Origin: Brevibacillus humidisoli | GTDB lineage: Bacteria; Bacillota; Bacilli; Brevibacillales; Brevibacillaceae | Direction: 5' to 3' | Length of the DNA stretch: 64,000 nucleotides | Assembly: GCF_020923435.1 (NCBI RefSeq) | Contig: NZ_CP087263.1 | Span: 3,801,970 to 3,865,969, forward strand | Part shown: positions 41,511 through 50,931 of the stretch, in pieces | Position numbering within the stretch: position 1 is the stretch's first letter | Layout of the letters: every line of letters begins with the position of its first letter | Notes under the pieces: generated by a model | Seen by the model: only the letters and a program-made list of their open reading frames with translations | What the model was told of the DNA's origin: nothing | Databases searched by the model: none | Made by a program: the position numbers and the translations under genes

Positions 41511-41531
41511 CAACTTTTTAAAAAACAATTA
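41504..41531 (-). promoter_or_regulatory. SigD-like promoter of flgM
   Basis: On the reverse strand TAAT (41531-41528), a 16-bp spacer and GCCGATGA (41511-41504) lie 56 bp before the flgM GTG. It overlaps the yvyF terminator stem. Confidence 0.6.
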
Positions 41532-41550
41532 GTTTTTTCTCAGGAAAAGC

Positions 41551-41976
41551 TCAATCATCCGTACCTTTTCTGCTGCGATACCCGATTCCCTTGGCGCGCT
41601 GCCTGTCCTCCTCAAGACGCTTCTCCACTTCGAGCTGTTGGTCGATCAGTCGCTTCAAGCTCTTGCCGCACGTCTCGCAAAGGTTTCCTGCCCGAATCAT
41701 CGTCCCGCAGCTCTCGCACGGGTAACCAAGATTGGGATTGTCCAGAACCGATATCCGGCCCTCCCGAATAAACTTGGTAATCTGTTTGACCGAGACATCA
41801 GTGGCGTCACTCAGTTGGTAAATGGTCGCCCCGCGGTTCTCCCGCTTTCTTAAAAATTTCGCGCATCTATCGTATTCCTGTTCAATTTCCTGATAACATT
41901 TCGGGCAAACATCCCGAAGTTTTTTTACAAATAACGTATCGCAGCGAGAGCAGTTTGCCAAATTCCCTAAAGACAT
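41551..41976 (-). CDS. yvyF: YvyF-type flagellar operon zinc-ribbon protein
   Basis: The 141-residue protein is the YvyF/TIGR03826 type found between comFC and flgM. It has two zinc ribbons: CSRCDTLFVKKLRDVCPKCY at the N-terminus and CESCGTMIRAGNLCETCGKSL near 95. Between them is a MerR-like helix-turn-helix (RGATIYQLSDATDVSVKQIT, then KFIREGRIS). It is likely a regulator of flagellar genes. ATG 41976 lies 11 bases after GAGGGG. Confidence 0.9.
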   Translation of the reverse strand: MSLGNLANCSRCDTLFVKKLRDVCPKCYQEIEQEYDRCAKFLRKRENRGATIYQLSDATDVSVKQITKFIREGRISVLDNPNLGYPCESCGTMIRAGNLCETCGKSLKRLIDQQLEVEKRLEEDRQRAKGIGYRSRKGTDD

Positions 41977-42021
41977 AGGCGGCACATCCCCTCTGTGGTG
42001 AGTTGTTCTCTCTTTTTCGGT

Positions 42022-42051
42022 TTTATAGTTTTATCATACCGTAAGAGTCAA
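42022..42051 (-). promoter_or_regulatory. SigA promoter of yvyF
   Basis: TTGACT (42051-42046) and TATAAA (42027-42022) on the reverse strand are 18 bp apart, 46 bp before the yvyF ATG. Confidence 0.65.
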
Positions 42052-42163
42052 TTGTTGCCTATGAATTTTTTCCGCTATCAAAAGTACCAACACTTTAAGG
42101 TTGATCGTAGTAGTACAACTCAGGCTTCGCCCGTGCCAGAGACTTGGCAAAGCCAAGTTCTAA

Positions 42164-43054
42164 TCACCGGCAAACGGTCAGGCTGTGCACTTCGATACCG
42201 GCTAGCAGCGGATGAGTTTGAAGGGTACGGGCACAGGAGCGAATCGTGGCCCCGGTCGTATAGATATCATCAATGAGCAGCAGTCGTGGAATGGCTGGCA
42301 CGCGCCAAGGTGCACCAACAGATCTCGCAGTCCTGCCTGAAGTTCTCGCTAATCGGTTCGCTGCCATCTGTGCTATCGATGGGTCTACTCGAAAGGCATC
42401 TATCATGCTCTCCAGTCTCGCCTGTCTGCCCTCCTGTTGGCTTTGCTTGGCCGTTCGCTTCGTCCGCTGCAGCAGCGGCAGGATCAGCATCCCGGTGTGC
42501 TGAGCGACTCGGTGAGCCAATAGCTCGGCCTGGTTAAACCCGCGTTCCAGCAGGCGCTGTTCATGGAGAGGCACATAGGAAAGCAGTTGAAACGTTTTCC
42601 CGGCGTAACCGAGTTGAAATGATACGATCAGCAACACAGCAAGCAGTTCGGCGATACGTTCATCGCCGCGGTATTTCAATAAGGAGATCATCTCTTTGCT
42701 CCAGTTGTCGTAGCGTAGAGTGGAGCGATTCATGACCAGAGGATCCTTGTCTCCCCACCTGATGCAGTCGCCACACAATGCGCCGGTACCATGAGCTGCT
42801 CTATGAGCTACTGCTTGTCGCTCCGGTTCCCTATCTTGAGCGTGAACGTACTCCCTGCCGCATCGCTGGCAAATCTCTCCGGTGATCATCGGCAGCCCCG
42901 CCATACATGAGGCACACAAAGGCAGCCGATTGAGCAACCCAAACAATTTTGGATACATCTTCGCTGCACAATATGACTTCAGGAGTACCCTGACCGCAGA
43001 CTCCCGGTCCGTCGGACGAACCATACGGCGGCAGGAGAGGCAGGAGTTATCCAT
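42164..43054 (-). CDS. comFC: ComFC competence phosphoribosyltransferase-like protein
   Basis: The protein is 296 residues from ATG 43054 (MDNSCLSCRRMVRP), with GGTGAAG nine bases before it; a GTG start at 43093 is possible. Paired cysteines (CLSC, CASC, CQRC, CGDC) form zinc ribbons, and the C-terminal PRTase loop is LLLIDDIYTTGATIRSC. ComFC helps single-stranded DNA handling during transformation. A helical insert near 145-200 makes it longer than B. subtilis ComFC. Two arms of unusual dyad sequence lie just after the stop (42143-42160). Confidence 0.88.
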   Translation of the reverse strand: MDNSCLSCRRMVRPTDRESAVRVLLKSYCAAKMYPKLFGLLNRLPLCASCMAGLPMITGEICQRCGREYVHAQDREPERQAVAHRAAHGTGALCGDCIRWGDKDPLVMNRSTLRYDNWSKEMISLLKYRGDERIAELLAVLLIVSFQLGYAGKTFQLLSYVPLHEQRLLERGFNQAELLAHRVAQHTGMLILPLLQRTKRTAKQSQQEGRQARLESMIDAFRVDPSIAQMAANRLARTSGRTARSVGAPWRVPAIPRLLLIDDIYTTGATIRSCARTLQTHPLLAGIEVHSLTVCR

Positions 43055-43164
43055 ATCGGCGTACTTCACCACACTTTTTCGGATATACGGCACCTGTATT
43101 TACGGGCTTTGCACTGCACCTAGGGTGGAAGCCTATGATTGTCATTCGTCTACCGCCTCCCTGA

Positions 43165-45225
43165 TCAGTCCACATCCGGCCTAGTCACTTCTGCCGCCAA
43201 CCGATTCATGGCCCGGATCTGTTTGACGGCAGCGTAGGGGGCGCTGCTGCGCCGGTTGAGCAAAAACAGCGCCGTACCGTCTGGATCGTCTGCCGAACGA
43301 CCGACCCGTCCGGCAATCTGAACAAGTGAGGCCTCATCAAACACTGGATCATCCGCCTCGAGGACGATCACATCACTGCGCGGAATGGTGACTCCTCGCT
43401 CTAATATCGTTGTGGTAACCAACAACCGTAATGAACGCTCCCGAAAGCGGTTCACCTTCTGTTCCCGTTCCGGATCTGCAGCTGATACAGCCTCCATGCA
43501 AACCGCATGGTCGGGAAGCAGCCTGCGCAGGTAGGCCAGTATCCTCGCTGTCTGTGCGACGCGGGGAACGAATACAAAAACCTGCCGCTGTTCTTGAATC
43601 GACCGTATGATCGTTTCCGCCAACAGAGGGATGGTCTGGCCTCTCTGCAACTTCCCGCTTAGTCCGGAAATCAGTACATTTTGCGGGACTGGCAACGGGT
43701 GCCCGTGATAACGCAGCGGCACCATCACGTGCGTAGCAGAAGACAGCGGAAACCTCGTCCTCCATAAGCTGGTAAGCTGTCGTACGCAATGCCCCCATCG
43801 CTCACGCAAGCTTCTGGGCGGTGGCCCGAAGCGTACCAGCCTGTCACGCAGGCTTTGCGGCGGGGTTGCGGTCAGGTAGAGCAGCTTCCCCTCGCTGCCA
43901 ACTGCTCGCTGAACAGCTCGGTGCAGCATCGGATCACCGTGGAAGGGAAACGCGTCTACTTCATCGACGATCACCAACTCAAACCGCTGGTAAAAGCGGA
44001 GTACCTGATGTGTGGTGGAGAGGGTAAGCTCCGCGTCACTCCACTTTTGCTCACTGCCTCCATATATTGCTGCCACCTCTACCGACGGAAAAACGGACCG
44101 CAGACGGGGAGCAAGCTCCAGCACTACGTCCTTGCGGGGAGTGGCAATTAATACACGCCCTCCATTCTGCAGAGTTTCATCAATAGCTGGGAAGATCAAC
44201 TCGGTTTTACCAGCGCCACAAACAGCCCAAATCAAAAACGCCGGGCAGGATGAAGAGCTTCCATCGCCTGGGCGTTTTAACTCGCCAACTACAAAACGGC
44301 GTGCCTGCTCGGCTGCTCGCTCCTGTAGTGGAGAATAGCTGCCGCTCCACTGGAGGCGGGACACAGAGGGAAGCTGTGTCATCATTCGTACCTGTTCAGC
44401 CTGAATATACGGTGTACAGCATTTGCTCCTCCCCATCTGCAAACAGGATAAACAATAAGCACAACCTTGCCGACAAGTGTGACAAACGGTAATGCGGACT
44501 GAACCATCCGTCTCATCGGCACCACAACGCTGGCAGATAAGACGCAATCTATTTCTCCACCAGCTGCGCTTCCATTCCGTCCGAATCCCCGCAAGCAGAG
44601 CAGCCCGCCTCTGCAACACCAGCCATTGGATCGGAACCATCAGTGGAACGGAGAAAGCATAGCCACTCATATGAAGCAGCAGCTTAATCTCCTCCATCAG
44701 CAGCGCTCGCCCACCTATCTGCAGCAGCAACTGTTCGGCCCACTCCTCCATCTGAATCGCCGATATCGACTTGAAGTCTGACAGTGCCTCAGGTAAGCAT
44801 ACTTCCTCCTTTTCTGCTTGCGATCGGGTTGAGTCCGAATCCGCTTCTTCTTCAGTGAGTGAAGTTTCAAAGGAATAAGGCACGTAAGACCAATCATCCG
44901 TCTCAACGAATTCACCGTCTCCAAACTTGGCTGCTTGTTGTTGGGCTTTTTGCCTATATGCTTGGTTCAATTCCCGCACGTAAGCGAACACTCTCTTCCG
45001 GATCTGTTCAATCGGCAAAGAAGACGAACCGAGCGCCAGCATCCGCCCAATCTCCTCACGCAAGGCGAAGGCGAGGGCCAGTGATCTGCTCTTGCCAACG
45101 ATCTGCAGATGCCCCCCGTTCCGCTCCTGCCAGTAGATCCTGTCTACCTGAAAGCAAGGCGTCACATAGGCATCCCAGCACCGATTCTCGCTGCCCTTTT
45201 TTACATACAGCAGGTACTCGTGCAT
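43165..45225 (-). CDS. comFA: ComFA DNA-uptake helicase
   Basis: The 686-residue protein is the DEAD-type ATPase that pulls DNA in during transformation. It has a long N-terminal region, a zinc-binding cysteine cluster (CQRCGADETDGS, CHTCRQGCAYCLSC, near 235-265), Walker A WAVCGAGKTELIFPAID near 330, DEVDAFPFHGD near 425, STTHQVLRF, LLYLTATPP and the C-terminal QIAGRVGRSADDPDGTALF. GGGGAG lies seven bases before ATG 45225 and pairs with a leader segment. ComFB, usual in B. subtilis between comFA and comFC, is absent. Confidence 0.95.
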   Translation of the reverse strand: MHEYLLYVKKGSENRCWDAYVTPCFQVDRIYWQERNGGHLQIVGKSRSLALAFALREEIGRMLALGSSSLPIEQIRKRVFAYVRELNQAYRQKAQQQAAKFGDGEFVETDDWSYVPYSFETSLTEEEADSDSTRSQAEKEEVCLPEALSDFKSISAIQMEEWAEQLLLQIGGRALLMEEIKLLLHMSGYAFSVPLMVPIQWLVLQRRAALLAGIRTEWKRSWWRNRLRLICQRCGADETDGSVRITVCHTCRQGCAYCLSCLQMGRSKCCTPYIQAEQVRMMTQLPSVSRLQWSGSYSPLQERAAEQARRFVVGELKRPGDGSSSSCPAFLIWAVCGAGKTELIFPAIDETLQNGGRVLIATPRKDVVLELAPRLRSVFPSVEVAAIYGGSEQKWSDAELTLSTTHQVLRFYQRFELVIVDEVDAFPFHGDPMLHRAVQRAVGSEGKLLYLTATPPQSLRDRLVRFGPPPRSLRERWGHCVRQLTSLWRTRFPLSSATHVMVPLRYHGHPLPVPQNVLISGLSGKLQRGQTIPLLAETIIRSIQEQRQVFVFVPRVAQTARILAYLRRLLPDHAVCMEAVSAADPEREQKVNRFRERSLRLLVTTTILERGVTIPRSDVIVLEADDPVFDEASLVQIAGRVGRSADDPDGTALFLLNRRSSAPYAAVKQIRAMNRLAAEVTRPDVD

Positions 45226-45232
45226 GCTCTCG

Positions 45233-45279
45233 CTCCCCTGTCATTATCCTTACTATCACTTTGGAAAAAGACAGGGGAG
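45233..45279 (-). promoter_or_regulatory. Leader inverted repeat sequestering the comFA ribosome site
   Basis: CTCCCCTGTC (45279-45270) and GACAGGGGAG (45242-45233) are perfect 10-bp arms on the reverse strand, 27 nt apart. The 3' arm includes the comFA Shine-Dalgarno GGGGAG, so a folded leader would hide it. Regulation is inferred. Confidence 0.55.
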
Positions 45280-45306
45280 TATGCAAGAAAATATAGCCCT
45301 CCAATC

Positions 45307-45352
45307 AAAAAAGGATGCTTCCAAACCATGTTCACCAGGTTTGGAAGCATCC
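45307..45352 (-). terminator. Terminator before comFA
   Basis: A 15-bp perfect stem, GGATGCTTCCAAACC with GGTTTGGAAGCATCC and a 10-nt loop, is followed by TTTTTT on the minus strand. It ends the transcript of the small gene upstream. Confidence 0.9.
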
Positions 45353-45369
45353 CGTTGATCTGGATGCGT

Positions 45370-45732
45370 TTATTGATGTGTCGGCATTCTCAAATCGACA
45401 CAAACCATCTTCTCACGATCGCACCAATCGGGAGCATTGCTCAATACCTCATCTCTTCGCCGCAATATCGCTGCGATTTTGGCGGTATCGTCCGTTGAAC
45501 CATAATCAACAAACGAGATGCGAATCGGTTCCCCGCGAACCACAGACGAATACAATAAACGGCGCACAACGCCCTCCAGTAAATCTTCAGAATTATATAA
45601 CAAAACTTGGTAGTGGATGAATGGCATATCATCGCAAACTGTCTTGCGAAGCCACCACCGTTCCAGTAAGGTCACCAAGAGAGAGGAGCAGCCATACACC
45701 GCCATCAACCAAACCAGCAAGTTATCCCACAC
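45370..45732 (-). CDS. Small membrane protein with glycosyltransferase-like segment
   Basis: I do not recognise this protein with certainty. It is 120 residues from GTG 45732 with GGAGGGG six bases upstream. One N-terminal membrane segment (LLVWLMAVYGCSSLLVTLLE) precedes a soluble part with HYQVLLYNSEDLLEGVVRRL and ISFVDYGSTDDTAKIAAIL. The latter resembles the strand-aspartate-loop of GT-A glycosyltransferases, although the domain is far too short for a full enzyme. It lies between degU and comFA and has its own strong terminator. Confidence 0.65.
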   Translation of the reverse strand: MWDNLLVWLMAVYGCSSLLVTLLERWWLRKTVCDDMPFIHYQVLLYNSEDLLEGVVRRLLYSSVVRGEPIRISFVDYGSTDDTAKIAAILRRRDEVLSNAPDWCDREKMVCVDLRMPTHQ

Positions 45733-45833
45733 GGTCATCCCCTCCTATAGCAGGGTATGCCGCATAGCTTGGTCGGGGTGCGTACCCCTCCCGCCAACTA
45801 CCAGTTTTGTTGACAACAGCTACAGAAGCCTGA

Positions 45834-46544
45834 TTACGACAGCTTCACCCAACCATTTTTGATCGAAATGACCACAGCCTGCGTACGGTCCTGTACGTCC
45901 AACTTTTGCAAAATACTGCTGACGTGGTTTTTAACCGTCTTTTCACTGATAAAGAGTGATTCCCCGATGACCCGATTGCTTTTTCCTTCGGCCATCAGTT
46001 GGAGTACCTCACGTTCGCGCCTGGTTAGCGATTCGATTACTTTGTTGTTGTGGGTACTTGCGCCATCGTAATAATGAGGTCGATCCTGTTGCTCTTCCTG
46101 CTCTGACAGCCGACGGAATTCGTCGATCAGCTTTCCGGTTACTTTCGGGTGTATGTAGGCTCCGCCATTGGCCACCACCCGCACTGCTTCCACCAGATCA
46201 TCCGCTTCCATTTCTTTCAGTAAGTATCCTGATGCTCCGGATCGAAGTGTCCGATAGACGTATCCCTCATCATCATGGATCGACAGGATGATGATCCGTG
46301 ACTGCGGACTTGCTTCGATCACACTCTCGGTGGCAGACACTCCATTCACGTTCGGCATATTGATATCCATCAAAATCACGTCAGGATTGTGCTGCTCCGC
46401 CAATCGGAGCGCATCGCTGCCATCTGCCCCTTCCCCAACTACCTTCAAGTCTGCTTCCATTTCCAGGATCCGCTTGATTCCCTCACGGAACAATTTATGA
46501 TCATCTATTAAAACGATGCTGATGCCTTCACGATTCTCCAACAC
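45834..46544 (-). CDS. degU: Response regulator DegU
   Basis: DegU controls exoenzymes, motility and competence. The protein is 236 residues from GTG 46544 behind AGGAGG. The receiver domain has [15 protein letters not shown], phosphoacceptor D60 in [15 protein letters not shown], and the LuxR-type helix-turn-helix [21 protein letters not shown] near 170. It lies 22 bp downstream of degS. Several regulated genes (hag-related operons, secreted proteases) lie in this window. Confidence 0.95.
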   Translation of the reverse strand: MLENREGISIVLIDDHKLFREGIKRILEMEADLKVVGEGADGSDALRLAEQHNPDVILMDINMPNVNGVSATESVIEASPQSRIIILSIHDDEGYVYRTLRSGASGYLLKEMEADDLVEAVRVVANGGAYIHPKVTGKLIDEFRRLSEQEEQQDRPHYYDGASTHNNKVIESLTRREREVLQLMAEGKSNRVIGESLFISEKTVKNHVSSILQKLDVQDRTQAVVISIKNGWVKLS

Positions 46545-46566
46545 ACCTCTACCTCCTCGCACATGC

Positions 46567-47706
46567 TTAGTCGCCTTTTAACGGTATTTGAAAAAACACT
46601 TTTGCTCCCTGCTGCGGAGCAGACGTAATTTCCATTTTTCCTTGCAGGAGCTGGGTTCGCTCTCTCATGCCGAGGATTCCAAATGAATGTCCACTGCGCT
46701 GTATCTTTTCAACGGAAAATCCGACGCCATCGTCTTTTACCACGAGATACAGCATCTCTGGCTGGAATTCCAGCTTCACTTGGACAAACCTGGCTCGCGC
46801 ATGCTTCGCCACATTGGTCAGGCACTCCTGTACAAGCCGGAACATACCGGCCTTAAAGGAGCTTTCCAGCGACTGCTCTTTGCCGAATACAGTCAGCTCA
46901 ATATGCAGTTCCGTCCGCTCTTCAAACGTCTGGATATACTTCTGCAATGTCGGGACCAGCCCCAGGTCGTCTAACGCCATCGGACGCAGATCGAAGATGA
47001 TCCGCCGTACGTCAGCCAAACTGAGCCGGACCATCTCCTTCAACCCCTGAAGTTCCTGCAGCGCTTCTCCCACCTGCTGGTTTTTCAACATCTTTTCGGC
47101 AAGATCGGCACGCAACACGACATTGGCCATCGACTGTGCGGGACCATCGTGGATTTCGCGAGCAACCCGCTTTCGCTCCTCTTCCTGGGCCTGAATAATT
47201 TTGAGCCCCATCATTTGATGCTGTTTCGCCGTAGCGAGCATTTCTTCCACCTGTCCAAGATCCCCCATCAGATAGCTGAGCACAATGCCCATCTGTGACA
47301 TCAGGTTTTCCGCCTTTTCAATCGTCTGCCCTAGGTTGCGGAGCCGTCTCTCCAGATCGTCGCGACGTTTTCTCAGGTTGGTTTCCTTCTCACGCGCGAG
47401 CAGCAGATCAATCTGGACATCGTGGGCAGTTTCGTAAGCAACCCGGATATCGTCCTCCGTGTAGCTGTTAAAGTCTCTGCTGACCATCATCAAACTGGAG
47501 CGTGCCTGACGATATTTAAGGTCGAGTTCGTCTACCTGACTGATCACTTCCCCTATGGTATCCCGCACTTCCTGTAATTCCTGCTGGATGTTTTGATATT
47601 CATGCCTGGCGGTTTCCGCGATTTCAAAAATTTGCTCCTTGCTGGATTCGACAGCTTTTATCGTCTTTTTAATGACTCCGTCCAGCACACTCACGTCTAT
47701 GCCCAT
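46567..47706 (-). CDS. degS: Sensor histidine kinase DegS
   Basis: The 379-residue cytosolic kinase has a long N-terminal coiled coil ([19 protein letters not shown]), the phospho-histidine H186 in [16 protein letters not shown], and a GHKL ATPase domain ([52 protein letters not shown]). It phosphorylates DegU, whose gene follows immediately. There is no membrane segment, as is standard for DegS. Confidence 0.96.
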   Translation of the reverse strand: MGIDVSVLDGVIKKTIKAVESSKEQIFEIAETARHEYQNIQQELQEVRDTIGEVISQVDELDLKYRQARSSLMMVSRDFNSYTEDDIRVAYETAHDVQIDLLLAREKETNLRKRRDDLERRLRNLGQTIEKAENLMSQMGIVLSYLMGDLGQVEEMLATAKQHQMMGLKIIQAQEEERKRVAREIHDGPAQSMANVVLRADLAEKMLKNQQVGEALQELQGLKEMVRLSLADVRRIIFDLRPMALDDLGLVPTLQKYIQTFEERTELHIELTVFGKEQSLESSFKAGMFRLVQECLTNVAKHARARFVQVKLEFQPEMLYLVVKDDGVGFSVEKIQRSGHSFGILGMRERTQLLQGKMEITSAPQQGAKVFFQIPLKGD

Positions 47707-47725
47707 CGTTTGGGTACTCCTCTCA

Positions 47726-48736
47726 TCACTTCATCCTAACCGACTGGAATAACTGCCTCAGCCGGTTCTCGTCAAAATCCTGCAATCCCACATCATATCG
47801 AGGGATTTCGATCGGATTCACATCTTCTGCAACGAGTCCTGGAAGAGAAGTGAAAATGTGGCGATAGCCTGCTTGTCTGGCCGTCTCCAAAACGGTGTCG
47901 TTAAAGTATCCATAAGGAAGGGAGATGCTTGTCACTTGATGCCCGATCAGATCTTTTAGAGCAGCTCGCGACATCTTAAAGTCGACAAACAACCGATCCC
48001 GGTACTCTTCCTCCTTTTCAACTCGATGCAGATCCTCGAGATAGACAGGAGAAGTCCTGGGCCCCAGTTCTCCCCATTCGCTTGCAATCTCCATCGCGTG
48101 CAGGCTGTAGGTGTGTGACCCTAGTTCAACTAGCCCGCTGCCCGTCATTTCGGCAATCTGCGAGTGGGATAGCGGGGAAATCATGTTTTCCCGCTTTCTC
48201 CCCTGAACATCCCGCAGGTTTCCGGCGATCACAAAGTTGACTGATGGATAACCGTACTTTTCCAACACAGGAAATGCTTCTTTGTAATAACTTTCATACC
48301 CATCATCAAAGGTAATCAAAACCGCGTTTTTCGTGAGCAAGACTCCGGTGTCGACAAACCGCAGAAACTCTCCCAGCGAGATAGGCCGCAAGTCGTTCTC
48401 ATGCAAAAAAGCCATATGAGAAGCGAATTGTTCGGGACGAATGACGTACCGGGTCTGCGGGTTGTCAGCAATATGATGGTACATCAGGACGACTACTTGA
48501 TCGCGGTACCATGTCTGCTCTTGGAGCGGCTTAGGTGTAGGCACATCCGTCGATGGAAGCGGTGCTTCTATCGTTGAATCGTTCTGCCTATGATCTTTAG
48601 ACGTGGGAGATGGGGGAAAATGTTGCATATTGTCAACATCTTTCGCCATTTTCGTATTTGTTAACAAAAATAACCCTACCATTACCAACGTAATGACCGC
48701 AGTCATTACGATCAAGTAAGGGAATCGTCTGAACAC
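47726..48736 (-). CDS. Membrane-anchored polysaccharide deacetylase
   Basis: The 336-residue protein has an N-terminal anchor (FPYLIVMTAVITLVMVGLFLL), a Pro/Ser/Thr-rich linker (30-75) and the NodB domain: VVLMYHHIADNPQT, LITFDDGYESYYKEAFPVLE near 140, LGSHTYSLHAM near 200, and SISLPYGYFNDTVLETA near 275. It acts outside the cell, on peptidoglycan or another polysaccharide. It is 19 bp upstream of degS in the same direction. The catalytic residues look intact. Confidence 0.88.
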   Translation of the reverse strand: MFRRFPYLIVMTAVITLVMVGLFLLTNTKMAKDVDNMQHFPPSPTSKDHRQNDSTIEAPLPSTDVPTPKPLQEQTWYRDQVVVLMYHHIADNPQTRYVIRPEQFASHMAFLHENDLRPISLGEFLRFVDTGVLLTKNAVLITFDDGYESYYKEAFPVLEKYGYPSVNFVIAGNLRDVQGRKRENMISPLSHSQIAEMTGSGLVELGSHTYSLHAMEIASEWGELGPRTSPVYLEDLHRVEKEEEYRDRLFVDFKMSRAALKDLIGHQVTSISLPYGYFNDTVLETARQAGYRHIFTSLPGLVAEDVNPIEIPRYDVGLQDFDENRLRQLFQSVRMK

Positions 48737-48885
48737 GAAGCTTCCTCCTTCTCACTGGCCTGTTCGCATTGAAGATGGAGCCGCCAGAGGAATGCCTGTA
48801 GGGTACGATTTGATTCCTCCTAATCATTCGACATAGGTAATAAGAATCCTTTATACACTAAGATCCAACAGAGGAAAGGCGAACC

Positions 48886-48921
48886 ACAAAAAGCGCCCGG
48901 CTGATCAGCCAAGCGCTTTTG
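48886..48921 (-). terminator. metK terminator
   Basis: GCGC-TT-GGCTGATCAGCC-GG-GCGC forms a stem (with ACAAAA flanks) followed by TTTTTGTGG on the minus strand, 18 bp after the metK stop. Confidence 0.75.
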
Positions 48922-48938
48922 TGACATGGATTACGCTC

Positions 48939-50150
48939 TTATTTTGTCAACTGGGCAGCATCCTGTTTGAGCGCTTCCGCCTTGTCTGTTTGTTCCCAAG
49001 GAACCTGTAGGTCGTTACGGCCAAAGTGCCCATATGCTGCAGTCTGCTTGTAGATCGGACGGCGCAGGTCCAACTGCTTGATGATCCCGGCAGGACGCAG
49101 GTCAAAGTGCTTTCGAACCAGGGCAACCAAGTCCGATTCAGACACCGTTCCTGTGCCAAACGTATCGATCGCAATCGAAACTGGCTGTGCCACCCCGATC
49201 GCATAAGCGACCTGTACCTCACATTTTTCAGCAAGGCCGGCAGCAACAATGTTTTTCGCTACATAGCGGGCAGCATACGCACCGGAGCGATCCACCTTGG
49301 TCGGATCTTTCCCCGAGAAAGCACCTCCGCCGTGTCGGGCATAGCCACCGTATGTATCGACAATGATCTTGCGGCCGGTCAATCCAGCATCTCCCTGCGG
49401 CCCGCCGATGACAAAGCGGCCGGTCGGATTGATAAAGTACTTCGTTTGCTCATCCAGGAATTCGGCTGGCACCACTGGCTTAATCACGTGCTCCATCAGA
49501 TCAGCCTTGATTTGTTCCAGGGTGGTCTCTGGTGCATGTTGGGTGGAGATGACAATCGTATCGATGCGAACCGGCTTGTCACCATCGTACTCTACGGTTA
49601 CTTGTGTTTTGCCGTCAGGACGCAGGTAGGCAAGGGTTCCGTTCTTCCGCACTTCAGTGAGTCGACGGGCCAGTTGGTGGGCCATACTGATCGGAAGCGG
49701 CATCAATTCAGGTGTCTCATTGCAGGCAAAGCCAAACATCAGACCTTGATCGCCGGCACCAATCGCTTCAATCTCTTCATCTGTCATACTTCCTTCGCGT
49801 GCTTCCAATGCCTTGTCCACGCCGAGCGCAATATCTGCCGACTGCTCACCAATCGCTGTAATGACGCCGCACGTATCGGCATCGAAACCAAACTTGGCAC
49901 GGTCATATCCAATCTCCCGGATCGTGTCACGAACCAACCTTTGGATGTCGACATAGGTATTGGTGGTAATCTCTCCTGCTACCAACACCAGCCCGGTTGT
50001 GACCGACGTTTCGCACGCCACCCGTGCATTGGGATCTTTCGACAAAATCTCGTCCAGGACCGCGTCAGAAATCTGGTCGCAGATTTTATCAGGGTGCCCT
50101 TCTGTAACAGACTCTGATGTAAAGAGACGACGACCTTTTTGCAGTGCCAT
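48939..50150 (-). CDS. metK: S-adenosylmethionine synthetase
   Basis: MetK makes SAM from methionine and ATP. The 403-residue protein shows [20 protein letters not shown] at the start, [20 protein letters not shown] near 120, and the phosphate loop [20 protein letters not shown] near 265. Length and all motifs are normal. It is controlled by an S-box riboswitch in its leader. Confidence 0.98.
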   Translation of the reverse strand: MALQKGRRLFTSESVTEGHPDKICDQISDAVLDEILSKDPNARVACETSVTTGLVLVAGEITTNTYVDIQRLVRDTIREIGYDRAKFGFDADTCGVITAIGEQSADIALGVDKALEAREGSMTDEEIEAIGAGDQGLMFGFACNETPELMPLPISMAHQLARRLTEVRKNGTLAYLRPDGKTQVTVEYDGDKPVRIDTIVISTQHAPETTLEQIKADLMEHVIKPVVPAEFLDEQTKYFINPTGRFVIGGPQGDAGLTGRKIIVDTYGGYARHGGGAFSGKDPTKVDRSGAYAARYVAKNIVAAGLAEKCEVQVAYAIGVAQPVSIAIDTFGTGTVSESDLVALVRKHFDLRPAGIIKQLDLRRPIYKQTAAYGHFGRNDLQVPWEQTDKAEALKQDAAQLTK

Positions 50151-50217
50151 AATCCAACCTCCTTTTGAACTTTTATACGAATAGTGTGGCTAGCCGAATC
50201 GGGTTTCTCTCACGTCC

Positions 50218-50375
50218 AAAAAATAAACCTTTTCCATCTTTTTGAGGAAAAGGTACTTTGTATGCGTTCCCTAACCTCTTATCGGCCAGAATGGCAACCA
50301 TTCTGCTGGTTAGCACCGTACGAGACGGTTGCCGGGCTTCATCGGGCCAGTCCCTCCGCCTGCTCTGGATAAGAG
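50218..50375 (-). ncRNA. SAM-I (S-box) riboswitch with terminator before metK
   Basis: The reverse strand reads the S-box core: CTCTTATCCAGAGCAGGCGG (50375 on), GGGACTGGCCCGATGAAG, CCCGGCAACC, GGTGCTAACC and the closing GATAAGAG (50283-50276). A 9-bp stem (ACCTTTTCC with GGAAAAGGT, 50254-50227) and TTATTTTTT follow. SAM binding should favour the terminator and stop metK transcription. Confidence 0.95.
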
Positions 50376-50425
50376 TATCCATTACGGGTAATAGAATAAC
50401 CGTTTTTTCCAGTTGTGTCAATGGA

Positions 50426-50920
50426 CTACTGGCTGCGCGATTCGTATTTTCCGCGAACAATCACGTAGGCTGTCCCATCGTAATCAGGTGCCAAGCGAAG
50501 TCCACGGGAATCGGAACGAGGGATCAACAGCAGATGATTTAACCCGACTGGATCGCCCCCCTGCAGATCGACACCAGCCGTAAGATCGGTCAAACCATCT
50601 CCATTCTGACCAGGCACGGCGATTACTTGGCCTGTGCGGACAATAAATTCCGTGCCCTCAAAACCGTACAACGTCTCTCCCGGCGTCAGTTCCTCTACGA
50701 CCAGACTGCTTCCTTGCGGCTCAGACTGCTGTTGCGAGGGTGCTTGTCCCCCGCCGAGCGCTTGTTGAATCTTCTCATCGACATAACTTTTCGTCACGAC
50801 CGGATCATCCGCCGAGCCGGGAATACCGGCCGAACCGGCATAATCAGCCCACGCTTGCCCGGCAAAAATCAAGACGCCTACTGCGGCAAGAGCGACAATT
50901 CCCTTGATGTTCTTCTTCAT
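50426..50920 (-). CDS. Small secreted protein of unknown function
   Basis: I do not recognise this 164-residue protein by function. It has a clear signal peptide (MKKNIKGIVALAAVGVLIFA, cleavage after AWA) and the segment GSADDPVVTKSYVDEKI, seen at the start of many Firmicute surface proteins. A Gln/Ser-rich linker follows, then an all-beta-looking domain (LTPGETLYGFEGTEFIVRTG; LDLQGGDPVGLNHLLLIPR-like). It starts 12 bp after the SLH protease gene, behind AGGAGGAG, so the two are probably co-expressed. Confidence 0.75.
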   Translation of the reverse strand: MKKNIKGIVALAAVGVLIFAGQAWADYAGSAGIPGSADDPVVTKSYVDEKIQQALGGGQAPSQQQSEPQGSSLVVEELTPGETLYGFEGTEFIVRTGQVIAVPGQNGDGLTDLTAGVDLQGGDPVGLNHLLLIPRSDSRGLRLAPDYDGTAYVIVRGKYESRSQ

Positions 50921-50931
50921 CTCTTCTCCTC

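Noticed and set aside
42143-42160. Terminator after comFC
   Set aside because: ACTTGGC-AAA-GCCAAGT is a good short dyad, but no T-run follows on the minus strand.
50173-50460. 95-codon frame upstream of metK
   Set aside because: It runs through the S-box riboswitch; the conserved RNA core explains the sequence.
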